6,770 bases of DNA, taken from positions 1 through 6,770 of the forward strand of contig JAKECL010000102.1 in assembly GCA_030460725.1 (NCBI GenBank), given 5' to 3'. This stretch comes from Propionibacterium sp. GTDB taxonomy: Bacteria; Actinomycetota; Actinomycetes; Actinomycetales; Actinomycetaceae. Within the stretch, counting starts at the first letter, position 1. Each line of letters starts with the position of its first letter. The position numbers were made by a program, and so were the translations under genes. A model generated the notes under the pieces. The model had not been told where the DNA came from and searched no databases. It was given only the letters and a program-made list of their open reading frames with translations. Below are positions 1 to 5,481 of the stretch, piece by piece.

Positions 1-920
1 CGGCGCTTCCGCTGTGCCAGGGACGCCCAGAGGAACATGGCGAAGGCGATGGCGGCGAAGAGGAAGAGCAGGACCGTCAACCAGTTCATGGCGACTGCCT
101 GGGAGCGGAACGCGGCCCATGCGCCCAGGGCGATGGCGGTGGTGAGGTAGTACCACCGCCCCGCCTTGAGGGGGTCGCCGGGCAGATCGGGGCGGGTCTC
201 CAGTGACGCCGCGTACTCATCAGGAGTCCCGAACACCTGGGGCGGGGTGAGCTCAGGTTCGCCGTGTCCGCGCCGGGACTGGAGGCGGTCGAACTCCGCC
301 CGGGTGCGCCGCATCTGCTCCGCAGCCTGTTCCGCTGTCCAGAAGTGGACCGCCTGGAGGATCCGCCCCGTGAACATGAACCAGTCGTCCGGATCGGTGT
401 CACGTTCGTGCAGGGTGTCGGAGTCCCGCGACAGGGCGATGACGACCAGGAGCACCCCTGCCACGAGCACCGCCGTGCGCGGGATGGGCAGGCGGAGAAC
501 CTCCGGCAGGGAGTCGGCGACGAGGTGCAGGGCCCCCAGTGTGATTCCCACGGTGAAGACGGCGCCGACGCCCCACCCCCAGATGCTGCGCCAGCGCCCG
601 GACAGGTAGGCCAGCACACCGCCCTGCACCATGAGAACCAGGGCCAGCGCCAGGAGACCGAAGACGGTGATGCGTGTGTCCAGGCCCGTGCGCCCCAGGG
701 GGAACCAGGGGCCGACGGCGGTCAGCGCCAGGACGACCAGGAGAACACCTCCGGCAGCCAATGCGGAGCGTGTGAGGTCCCAGTGGCGCCGTGGCAGGGG
801 ATGTGCGGATCGGGTCGGCGTGGAGCGGGGGCCCTCCCCATGCCGACCCCCACCTCGGGGTGCGGAGTCCGACGGGGTGCGCTCGGGGACCGGCCCGTCC
901 GGGCTCTGGGGCTGCGTCAT
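1..920 (-). CDS. Multi-pass membrane protein of unknown function, 3' end cut by the window edge
   Basis: Reading the minus strand from ATG at 920 gives 306 uninterrupted codons to the left edge; the stop lies outside the window. Residues 1-50 are a Pro/Arg/Ser-rich, probably disordered cytoplasmic tail. Hydrophobic segments follow at about 53-70, 83-106, 113-136 and 149-164. Then comes a soluble, charged amphipathic stretch (about 165-250) and two more membrane segments at about 255-271 and 278-299. The soluble part holds DDWFMFTGR, a helix rich in E, Q and R, and FGTPDEYAASLE near 230-241. The last motif loosely resembles the 'G-x-P-x-x-x-A' turn of HAAS-type domains found in front of membrane proteins, but this is only a resemblance. 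No enzyme motif is visible. The start has no Shine-Dalgarno sequence; a -10-like TAGAAT sits 6 nt before the ATG, suggesting a leaderless message. The gene is divergent from the barrel gene at 1022. Reality of the gene is likely; function is unknown. Confidence 0.8.
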   Translation of the reverse strand, partial: MTQPQSPDGPVPERTPSDSAPRGGGRHGEGPRSTPTRSAHPLPRRHWDLTRSALAAGGVLLVVLALTAVGPWFPLGRTGLDTRITVFGLLALALVLMVQGGVLAYLSGRWRSIWGWGVGAVFTVGITLGALHLVADSLPEVLRLPIPRTAVLVAGVLLVVIALSRDSDTLHERDTDPDDWFMFTGRILQAVHFWTAEQAAEQMRRTRAEFDRLQSRRGHGEPELTPPQVFGTPDEYAASLETRPDLPGDPLKAGRWYYLTTAIALGAWAAFRSQAVAMNWLTVLLFLFAAIAFAMFLWASLAQRKR

Positions 921-932
921 GTGGCCATTCTA
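921..932 (-). promoter_or_regulatory. Putative leaderless promoter -10 of the membrane-protein gene
   Basis: On the minus strand TAGAAT (plus positions 927-932) is followed by 6 nt and then ATG. Transcription would therefore start at or next to the A of the start codon, as in actinobacterial leaderless genes. No purine-rich ribosome binding site precedes the ATG. A convincing -35 element is not seen 16-18 nt upstream. Confidence 0.45.
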
Positions 933-1009
933 GGAGCGCCGGGCGGTGGGGGGACGATGCCGGGCAACAGCGGGCGCTGCAATGGGTGGCCCGTTGCCGG
1001 TGGGACCGG

Positions 1010-1021
1010 TATCGTCGCCCC
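1010..1021 (+). promoter_or_regulatory. Putative leaderless promoter -10 of the barrel-protein gene
   Basis: TATCGT at 1010-1015 lies exactly 6 nt before the ATG at 1022, the same geometry as the divergent gene on the other strand. There is no clear Shine-Dalgarno sequence between them. A TTGCCG occurs at 994-999 but is only 10 nt upstream of the hexamer, too close for a normal -35. Confidence 0.4.
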
Positions 1022-2086
1022 ATGGGGGACGAGGGCGTCACCGATGGGGGAGCAGTGCGGGCGACCTGGGCCAGTGTGGGTCCGCAGGCGCCGGACGCCG
1101 CGGACCTCACCCGCTTCGCACTGGCACATTCCCTGCGCGACGTGTTCCTGGTGGTGCCCTGGGACGGAGGGGATGCCGGGGCCTCCAGGGCCGCTGCCCT
1201 GTTGCGCGGGGAGGGGATGGCGGTGGCAGCGGTGGGGACGGACCCCCGGTGGGCCGTCGACCCGCGGCCACTCATGCAATGGATCCGTCGTGTGCGCCTG
1301 GGGGACGGGGAGGTCGCGGGGCCGACGCCGCCCACCACCGCGCGCGTCCCGAACGGGCCGGGCGGTGGGTTCTCCGGAGTCCACCTCGACGTGGAGCCGT
1401 GGCGTCTGCCCCTGTGGGACAGGGACCGGCTGCGCACCACGCGCGGTCTGGTCGAGTTGGTGCGCCACGCCCGCCGACTCGTCCCCGACCTACCGCTGTC
1501 AGCAGACCTGCCCCACTGGCTGGCTGCGGAGCCCTACTGGCCCGACGAGGAAGCCGTCGCGCAGATGGGACCCGAGCTCCCCACCACCACCGGAGGCCCC
1601 CGTTCTGCACCGGCGGGACCGGTGCCGGAAGGCTCCCCACGGGAGCGTCCCACCCAGGTCGACCCCGAGGGATCACCGGGGTGGCGGCCGTTGTCCGACG
1701 AACCCGGGCTGCCGACACTCCTGTCACGCGGGCCCCACCGGGTCACCGGGGTCCGGCGCTCTCGGAGAAGTGTCTTCGAGTCGATGGTCGACCACCTCGA
1801 CTCGGTGACGATCATGGTGCCACGGGTCCGCGCCCACGGTCAGGGAGGCATTCTCGACGTCTCCGCCAAGGCCCGCGCGATCTGTCAGCAGCACGAAGTG
1901 CCTTATCTGATCGGGTTGGAGACACGTCCGACCACGGACCCCCGCCGCCCTCGTGCCTCCTTCCACGACCAGGGGGCGGCCGCCCTCGCGCGGGAGTCCG
2001 ACCGCCTGCGCGAGGCACTGGGCACCGACCCGCTGTTCCTGGGAGTGGCTGTCCACGACTGGCAGGCGTGGAGCGCACTGGGGTGA
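1022..2086 (+). CDS. TIM-barrel protein resembling glycoside hydrolases, function unknown
   Basis: The 354-residue protein has no signal peptide or membrane segment and is probably cytoplasmic. Its pattern of strands ending in acidic residues looks like a glycoside-hydrolase-type (beta/alpha)8 barrel. The strands include DVFLVVPW (40-47) and GVHLDVEPW (119-127, with candidate catalytic D123 and E125). They continue with LPLSADLP (157-164), SVTIMVPR (261-268), YLIGLETRP (295-303, with E300) and LGVAVHDWQAW (340-350, with H345 and D346). From family knowledge, similar proteins with 'HLDxEP', 'iMxYR', 'GxET' and 'AxHxxxxw' strand ends are mostly annotated as hypothetical or GH-like; substrate is not inferable. 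Between about 183 and 250 there is a Pro/Gly/Arg/Ser-rich insertion that looks disordered. ATG 1022 is chosen because upstream in-frame sequence is Arg/Gly-rich and overlaps the divergent gene, and because a -10-like hexamer sits 6 nt upstream. The gene is followed at once by a hairpin, so it appears monocistronic. Confidence 0.75.
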   Translation: MGDEGVTDGGAVRATWASVGPQAPDAADLTRFALAHSLRDVFLVVPWDGGDAGASRAAALLRGEGMAVAAVGTDPRWAVDPRPLMQWIRRVRLGDGEVAGPTPPTTARVPNGPGGGFSGVHLDVEPWRLPLWDRDRLRTTRGLVELVRHARRLVPDLPLSADLPHWLAAEPYWPDEEAVAQMGPELPTTTGGPRSAPAGPVPEGSPRERPTQVDPEGSPGWRPLSDEPGLPTLLSRGPHRVTGVRRSRRSVFESMVDHLDSVTIMVPRVRAHGQGGILDVSAKARAICQQHEVPYLIGLETRPTTDPRRPRASFHDQGAAALARESDRLREALGTDPLFLGVAVHDWQAWSALG

Positions 2087-2118
2087 GCCGGACCGCCGCC
2101 GCGGGCGGGTTGGTCCGG
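2087..2118 (+). terminator. GC-rich hairpin after the barrel gene, probable terminator
   Basis: Directly behind the TGA, CCGGACC (2088-2094) pairs with GGTCCGG (2112-2118). Inside it CCGCC (2096-2100) pairs with GGCGG (2104-2108) around a 3-nt loop, with a small asymmetric internal loop between the two helices. There is no T-tract, as is common for actinobacterial hairpins. The position and strength suggest termination of the barrel gene ahead of the met promoter. Confidence 0.5.
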
Positions 2119-2146
2119 GGCCCCTGGGACGACCGGCCGTCCACGA

Positions 2147-2177
2147 GGTCGGCGCGGGCGCATCGTCCCGGGCGACC
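2147..2177. repeat. Imperfect inverted repeat between the barrel gene and the met promoter
   Basis: GGTCG (2147-2151) can pair with CGACC (2173-2177), and CGGG (2155-2158) with CCCG (2167-2170). It could be a second part of a terminator region or an operator. Apart from this, 2119-2230 holds no supported coding sequence. Confidence 0.25.
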
Positions 2178-2230
2178 CAGTGCGTGTGTCGGGTGCCACG
2201 TCCCCCATGTGGTGCTGTGTGACGGTGGAG

Positions 2231-2259
2231 TTGAGGCGCCGGATACGCCCCCCTATTCT
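2231..2259 (+). promoter_or_regulatory. Sigma-70-type promoter of the metNIQ operon
   Basis: TTGAGG (2231-2236) and TATTCT (2254-2259) are separated by 17 nt, matching 4 of 6 consensus positions in the -35 and good TAnnnT spacing in the -10. Transcription would begin near 2266, just before the first strand of the riboswitch P1 stem, which supports both predictions. Confidence 0.7.
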
Positions 2260-2265
2260 GGCCCC

Positions 2266-2357
2266 GGTACCATCCAGAGCAGCCGAGAGACCTGGCTCGT
2301 CGACGCTGCAGCAACCCCCGGTCACGGTGAGGGTGCTTCCGCCGGGTGCGATGGAGG
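2266..2357 (+). promoter_or_regulatory. SAM riboswitch of the SAM-I/SAM-IV clan upstream of metN
   Basis: The leader folds into the S-adenosylmethionine aptamer core. P1 is CCATC (2270-2274) with GATGG (2350-2354). P2 is GCAGC (2279-2283) with GCTGC (2305-2309), extended by CGAG (2284-2287) with CTCG (2296-2299). An unpaired TCGAC lies on the 3' side, placed like the SAM-I kink-turn. The conserved GCAACC (2311-2316) and GGTGC (2332-2336) form the ligand core, and ACCC (2314-2317) pairs with GGGT (2331-2334) in P3. The P2 loop ACCTGG (2290-2295) pairs with CCGGGT (2342-2347), a 6-bp pseudoknot with one G-U pair. No P4 hairpin fits between P3 and P1, unlike classical SAM-I, which points to SAM-IV or the SAM-I/IV variant class. 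P1 overlaps the metN ribosome binding site GGAGG (2353-2357), suggesting that SAM binding represses translation initiation. Confidence 0.85.
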
Positions 2358-2362
2358 CTGTA

Positions 2363-3355
2363 ATGATCGACCTGATGGGTGTCCGAAAGGTCTACCCAGT
2401 CAAGGGCGGGACCGAGGTCGTGGCGCTCGACAACCTCACACTGCATGTCGAACGTGGCTCGATCCACGGCATCGTCGGGCAGTCGGGTGCCGGGAAATCG
2501 ACCCTCATCCGGTGCCTCACGGCACTGGAGAGCCCGACCGAGGGGCGCATCGTGGTCGACGGTGTCGACATGACAGCACTGAGTGGCGCCCGCCTGCGGG
2601 AGGCCAGGCGCCGCATCGGCATGGTGTTCCAGGCCGCGAACCTCCTGGACCAACGCACCGCCGCCGACAACATCGGCTACCCGCTGCGCCTGGCACGGGA
2701 GAAGAAGCCCGTCATCGCTGCCCGTGTGGAGGAGATGCTGGAGCTGGTCGGCCTGTCCGGACGCGGCTCCTCCTACCCCTCCCAGCTCTCGGGCGGACAG
2801 AAGCAGCGCGTGGGCATCGCCCGTGCCATGGCTGACACGCCGTCGGTGCTCCTGTGCGATGAACCGACCTCGGCACTGGACGGGGAGTCGACCCGCCAGA
2901 TCCTGGACCTGCTGCGCCAGGTGCGCGACGTCTCCGGGGTGACGGTCGTCGTCATCACCCACGAGATGGGTGTGGTGCGCGAGATCTGCGATTCCGTGAC
3001 GCTGCTGCGCCATGGCAGCGTCGTCCAGTCGGGCACGGTGGAGGAGGTCGTCTCCGATGCCACCTCACCGTTGGCGCAGGAGCTGGTCCCGGCTCCTCAC
3101 GTGTCGGCGAGCGAGGTCCCTGACGGAATGAAGCTGCTGGATGTCGTCTTCACTTCCCGGCCCGGGACCCCGACCGGGGCGACCGTGCTGAACCTGGCGG
3201 CCTCCATGGGGGCCGATGTCACGGCGGGCACCTTCGAGTCCATCGGGGAGACACAGGTGGGACGTCTGGCGCTGTCGGTGCCCGGCTACCACTCCGACCA
3301 GATCATTCGACAACTCGGTGAACACCAGATCCGTGCAGAGGTGCGTGAGGCATGA
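2363..3355 (+). CDS. metN: MetN, ATP-binding subunit of the methionine ABC importer
   Basis: This 330-residue protein is the cytoplasmic ATPase that drives methionine uptake with MetI and MetQ. All ABC motifs are present: Walker A GQSGAGKST (39-47), Q-loop Q90, signature LSGGQ (142-146), Walker B VLLCDEP (162-168) and H-loop H200. Residues about 255-328 form the C-terminal NIL (ACT-like) domain that in known MetN proteins binds methionine and causes trans-inhibition. Length fits the family. ATG 2363 is chosen because GGAGG (2353-2357) is 5 nt upstream and MetN proteins usually begin with 'MI-x-L'. ATG 2351 is in frame but lies inside the ribosome binding site and riboswitch stem. The stop overlaps the metI start as ATGA. 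Expression should fall when SAM is plentiful, through the leader riboswitch. Identification as methionine transporter rests on the NIL domain, neighbours and riboswitch together. Confidence 0.95.
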   Translation: MIDLMGVRKVYPVKGGTEVVALDNLTLHVERGSIHGIVGQSGAGKSTLIRCLTALESPTEGRIVVDGVDMTALSGARLREARRRIGMVFQAANLLDQRTAADNIGYPLRLAREKKPVIAARVEEMLELVGLSGRGSSYPSQLSGGQKQRVGIARAMADTPSVLLCDEPTSALDGESTRQILDLLRQVRDVSGVTVVVITHEMGVVREICDSVTLLRHGSVVQSGTVEEVVSDATSPLAQELVPAPHVSASEVPDGMKLLDVVFTSRPGTPTGATVLNLAASMGADVTAGTFESIGETQVGRLALSVPGYHSDQIIRQLGEHQIRAEVREA

Positions 3356-4089
3356 GCATCCTGCACATGACGGCCGAGGTGCTGACCACGGGTCTGGGCG
3401 TGCTGCCGACTGGCCCGGGGGATCCGACCTGGGGCGACAATCCCGCGATCACGGAGAAGTTCCTGCCCGCGGTGGGTGAGACCCTGCTCATGACCTTCTG
3501 GCCCACGTTCTTCACCGTGGTCCTGGGTGTTCCGTTGGGACTGTTCCTGGTCCAGACCGGCCCGGGCGGCCTCACTCCCAGGCGGGGACTGAACCAGGTG
3601 GTCAGTGCCGTGGTCAACGTCCTGCGTTCATTCCCCTTCATCATCCTCATCATCGCGCTGGGCCCGGTGATGCAGGTCGTTGTCGGCTCAAAGCTCGGCT
3701 GGCGGGCTGCCTCCCTGGCACTGGTCATCAGTGCCGTTCCGTTCTTCGCCCGCCTGGTGGAGTCCAACATCGCCTCCCTGGACCACGGGAAGATCGAGGC
3801 AGCCCAGATGATGGGTGCGTCCAACCGACAGATCCGTTGGGGCGTCCAGGTCCGTGAGACCCTGCCGCAGATCGTCCGGGCCACCACAGTCCTGGCCATC
3901 ACCGTGATCGGGTACAACGCCATGGCCGGTGCCGTGGGTGGTGGCGGCCTGGGACAGATGGCCATCAACTACGGGTACAACCGCTTCCAGAATGACGTCA
4001 TGGTCGTCACCATCATCGGCATCATCGTCATCGTCATGCTCATCCAGCTGATCGGCGACATGATCAGCCGGCTGGTGGATCACCGCTGA
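3352..4089 (+). CDS. metI: MetI, permease subunit of the methionine ABC importer
   Basis: This 245-residue integral membrane protein forms the methionine channel as a dimer. It shows about five hydrophobic segments: 45-67 (beginning ETLLMTF, as in typical MetI), 86-112, 119-134, 178-197 and 216-236. The cytoplasmic EAA loop, EAAQMMGAS (149-157), is the coupling contact with MetN. GAVGGGGLG (193-201) is the glycine-rich segment usual in MetI. The start is the ATG of the ATGA overlap with metN, indicating translational coupling. From that start the N terminus is roughly 28 residues longer than the E. coli form (217 residues); this extra part (1-40) is polar with a Gly/Pro stretch. The 3' end of the gene forms one arm of a perfect hairpin that spans the stop codon. 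Confidence 0.93.
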   Translation: MSILHMTAEVLTTGLGVLPTGPGDPTWGDNPAITEKFLPAVGETLLMTFWPTFFTVVLGVPLGLFLVQTGPGGLTPRRGLNQVVSAVVNVLRSFPFIILIIALGPVMQVVVGSKLGWRAASLALVISAVPFFARLVESNIASLDHGKIEAAQMMGASNRQIRWGVQVRETLPQIVRATTVLAITVIGYNAMAGAVGGGGLGQMAINYGYNRFQNDVMVVTIIGIIVIVMLIQLIGDMISRLVDHR

Positions 4090-4104
4090 ACATCCACCAG
4101 CCGG
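4068..4104 (+). terminator. Perfect 13-bp hairpin spanning the metI stop codon
   Basis: The arms are 4068-4080 (CCGGCTGGTGGAT) and 4092-4104 (ATCCACCAGCCGG). They are exact reverse complements around an 11-nt loop containing the metI TGA (4087-4089). No T-tract follows, so it may be a partial terminator or an RNA-stabilising or processing element between metI and metQ rather than a full stop. It would allow metQ to be expressed at a different level from metNI. Confidence 0.6.
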
Positions 4105-4272
4105 GACCTCGGGGTGGCACCCGCGACGGGACGACCCGCCCGCGCATGAGGAGGAGCTCCACCGGCTCCCCTGCCTGCCCACCCCCACACCGTCCAGCAC
4201 TGCGAAGCCCGTGAGTCTCTTGACCACCGGCTCCCCGACCTCATGCACCATCCCACAGAAAGACTGATCACC
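4090..4272 (+). other. metI-metQ intergenic region with a 13-bp direct repeat
   Basis: This 183-nt stretch is long for the inside of an operon. CCACCGGCTCCCC occurs twice, at 4159-4171 and 4224-4236. A TTGACC at 4220-4225 has no good -10 at the right distance, so a separate metQ promoter is not established. GAAAG at 4258-4262 is the only candidate ribosome binding site for metQ. No gene is supported here. Confidence 0.4.
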
Positions 4273-5133
4273 ATGCGTTCCTTCCGTTCCCTCGCCGCCC
4301 TCGGCGCAGTTGCCGCCCTGGCCCTGGCCGGTTGCTCCGGCGGTGGCTCCGACCAGTCCGGGTCCGCGGCCTCCGGTTCCGCAGAGTCCGGCGCCGCGGG
4401 CGACACCGTGACCCTCAGGGTCGGCGCCTCACCCTCACCCCACGCAAAGATCCTCCAGTACGTCCAGGACAATCTGGCGGCCGCCGAGGGGCTGAACCTG
4501 GACATCGTCGAGTACACCGACTACGTCCAGCCCAACGTCGCCCTGGAGAGTGGCGACCTGGACGCGAACTTCTTCCAGACCGTCCCCTACCTGGAGAACT
4601 ACGAGAAGGAGAAGGGCGGCAGCTTCGTGGCCGGGGAGGGGATCCACCTGGAGCCGCTGGGTCTGTTCTCCTCCAAGATCAAGGACCTCGCGGACTTCCC
4701 CGCCTCCGGCGGCAAGATCGGCATCATCTCCGACCAGACGAACCAGGCGCGTGCACTGGCCCTGCTCGCCGAGAACGGCTTCGTCAAGCTCCCCGCCTCC
4801 GGCGACGCGAATGTCAACACGGTCGAGAAGCTCAAGGACTTCGAGTTCGTCGAGGTCGACGGCCCACAGTTGGTCCGAGCTCTGGACGATGTCGACCTGG
4901 CTGCCATCAACGGCAACTTCGCCCAGGAGGGCGGCCTGTCACTGTCGAAGGATGCGCTGAAGGTCGAGTCCGCGACAGACAACCCGTCGGTGAACATCCT
5001 GGTGTGGAACAAGGATGCCTCCGGTGACACACTCGCCGCCATCGAGAAGCTGGAGAAGCTGCTGCACTCCGATGGAGTCCGCACCTTCATCGAGCAGACC
5101 TGGAGCGACGGTTCGGTCATCCCGGCCTTCTGA
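4273..5133 (+). CDS. metQ: MetQ, substrate-binding lipoprotein of the methionine ABC importer
   Basis: This 286-residue NlpA-family lipoprotein captures methionine outside the membrane and delivers it to MetNI. Residues 1-20 are a lipoprotein signal peptide with Arg2 and Arg5, a hydrophobic core and the lipobox L18-A-G-C21; C21 would be acylated. A Ser/Gly linker (22-44) tethers the binding domain. Family hallmarks are VGASPSPHAKIL (50-61), DANFFQTVPYLENY (97-110), SDQTNQARAL (153-162) and AINGNFA (211-217). ATG 4273 is chosen because it gives a normal signal peptide and has GAAAG upstream; the in-frame ATG at 4243 would put ten polar residues in front. Being downstream of metNI with no clear own promoter, it is probably read from the riboswitch-controlled transcript. 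Specificity for methionine rather than a related ligand is inferred from the operon and riboswitch. Confidence 0.93.
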   Translation: MRSFRSLAALGAVAALALAGCSGGGSDQSGSAASGSAESGAAGDTVTLRVGASPSPHAKILQYVQDNLAAAEGLNLDIVEYTDYVQPNVALESGDLDANFFQTVPYLENYEKEKGGSFVAGEGIHLEPLGLFSSKIKDLADFPASGGKIGIISDQTNQARALALLAENGFVKLPASGDANVNTVEKLKDFEFVEVDGPQLVRALDDVDLAAINGNFAQEGGLSLSKDALKVESATDNPSVNILVWNKDASGDTLAAIEKLEKLLHSDGVRTFIEQTWSDGSVIPAF

Positions 5134-5155
5134 TCGCTGCGTGCACGTAGGTCCT

Positions 5156-5202
5156 GATGTGCCCCGTGCCCCTCGACGACCGTCGGGGGTACGGGGCACA
5201 TC
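5156..5202 (+). terminator. Long hairpin ending the metNIQ operon
   Basis: GATGTGCCCCGT (5156-5167) is an exact reverse complement of ACGGGGCACATC (5191-5202). The stem continues inward with a G-U pair, CCCC/GGGG, a bulged T and most of CGACG/CGTCG, leaving a very small loop. It lies 22 nt after the metQ stop. It lacks a T-tract but is by far the strongest hairpin in the window and is probably the operon terminator. Confidence 0.75.
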
Positions 5203-5260
5203 CGTGTGGGAACGGGGGATTCTGACCCGTACACGTTCCCTCGACGCCGTCCCTGGTGGA

Positions 5261-5280
5261 TCATGGGATCACGAACATGA
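5261..5280. promoter_or_regulatory. Short inverted repeat upstream of the peptide gene, possible operator
   Basis: TCATG (5261-5265) and CATGA (5276-5280) form an inverted repeat with a 10-nt spacer, close in front of the peptide ribosome binding site. GGATCA also repeats at 5258-5263 and 5266-5271. A NarL-type regulator could bind such a site, but the arms are short and no clear -10/-35 pair was found in 5203-5294. Confidence 0.2.
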
Positions 5281-5294
5281 GAGAAGGGGCGAAG

Positions 5295-5480
5295 ATGCGC
5301 ACATTCACCAGGACAGCGGCCGCAGCAACTCTCGCAGTGGGGATGATGTGGTCCACGACAGCCGTGGCTGCACCGGTGACGGGTGCTCTGGAGGTCGGCG
5401 GGCTGGGGGCGACGGCGGTGGTCCGGCCGATGGAGGGGTCGTGGATCTGCGCGATCTACCCGCGTCTGCCCTTCTGCTGA
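5295..5480 (+). CDS. Small secreted peptide with two C-terminal cysteines, unknown function
   Basis: The 61-residue product begins with a Sec-type signal peptide. Arg2 and Arg6 are followed by an Ala-rich hydrophobic core to about 25 and an A-V-A cleavage site (23-25). This leaves a mature peptide of about 36 residues. Its first part is Gly/Ala/Val-rich; the end, GSWICAIYPRLPFC, carries Cys52 and Cys61, which could form a disulfide ring of ten residues, with the last Cys at the very terminus. ATG 5295 is chosen because AGAAGGGG (5282-5289) sits 5 nt upstream. Earlier in-frame starts (GTG 5256, ATG 5277) lack such a site and would bury the signal peptide. The TGA ends 1 nt before the GTG of the histidine kinase, implying coupled translation and a shared role. 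I do not recognise the family; a signal or ligand for the kinase is an inference. A kinase-regulating accessory peptide or an antimicrobial peptide are alternatives. Confidence 0.7.
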   Translation: MRTFTRTAAAATLAVGMMWSTTAVAAPVTGALEVGGLGATAVVRPMEGSWICAIYPRLPFC

Positions 5481-5481
5481 G

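Noticed and set aside
86..619. Minus-strand open frame of 177 codons
   Set aside because: The overlapping minus-strand frame starting at 920 encodes regular membrane helices and runs through; this one is Ser/Arg/Cys-rich and featureless.
264..1808. Long plus-strand open frame of 514 codons
   Set aside because: It lies antisense to the membrane protein and then out of frame across the barrel gene. Its product is Arg/Gly/Pro/Cys-rich with no domain pattern, a usual by-product of high GC.
2351..2362. ATG 2351 as the metN start
   Set aside because: It overlaps the GGAGG and the P1 strand and has no ribosome binding site of its own; ATG 2363 is correctly spaced.
946..2835. Plus-strand open frame of 629 codons
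   Set aside because: It crosses the barrel gene, a terminator, the riboswitch and half of metN in a wrong frame, and its composition is Arg/Gly-rich.
1724..3013. Minus-strand open frame of 429 codons
   Set aside because: It is antisense to metN and the barrel gene, which show clear family motifs; the His/Gln/Arg-rich product has none.
4146..4214. 22-codon open frame between metI and metQ
   Set aside because: Pro/Ser/Arg-rich, with no ribosome binding site and no resemblance to a leader peptide (no Met run).
4220..4248. TTGACC as -35 of a separate metQ promoter
   Set aside because: At 16-18 nt downstream the hexamers (CATGCA, ATGCAC, TGCACC) do not resemble a -10.
5383..5481. Upstream GTG giving a longer histidine kinase
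   Set aside because: The extra residues are Arg/Trp/Ser-rich and out of frame over the peptide gene, which has a better ribosome binding site and a signal peptide.
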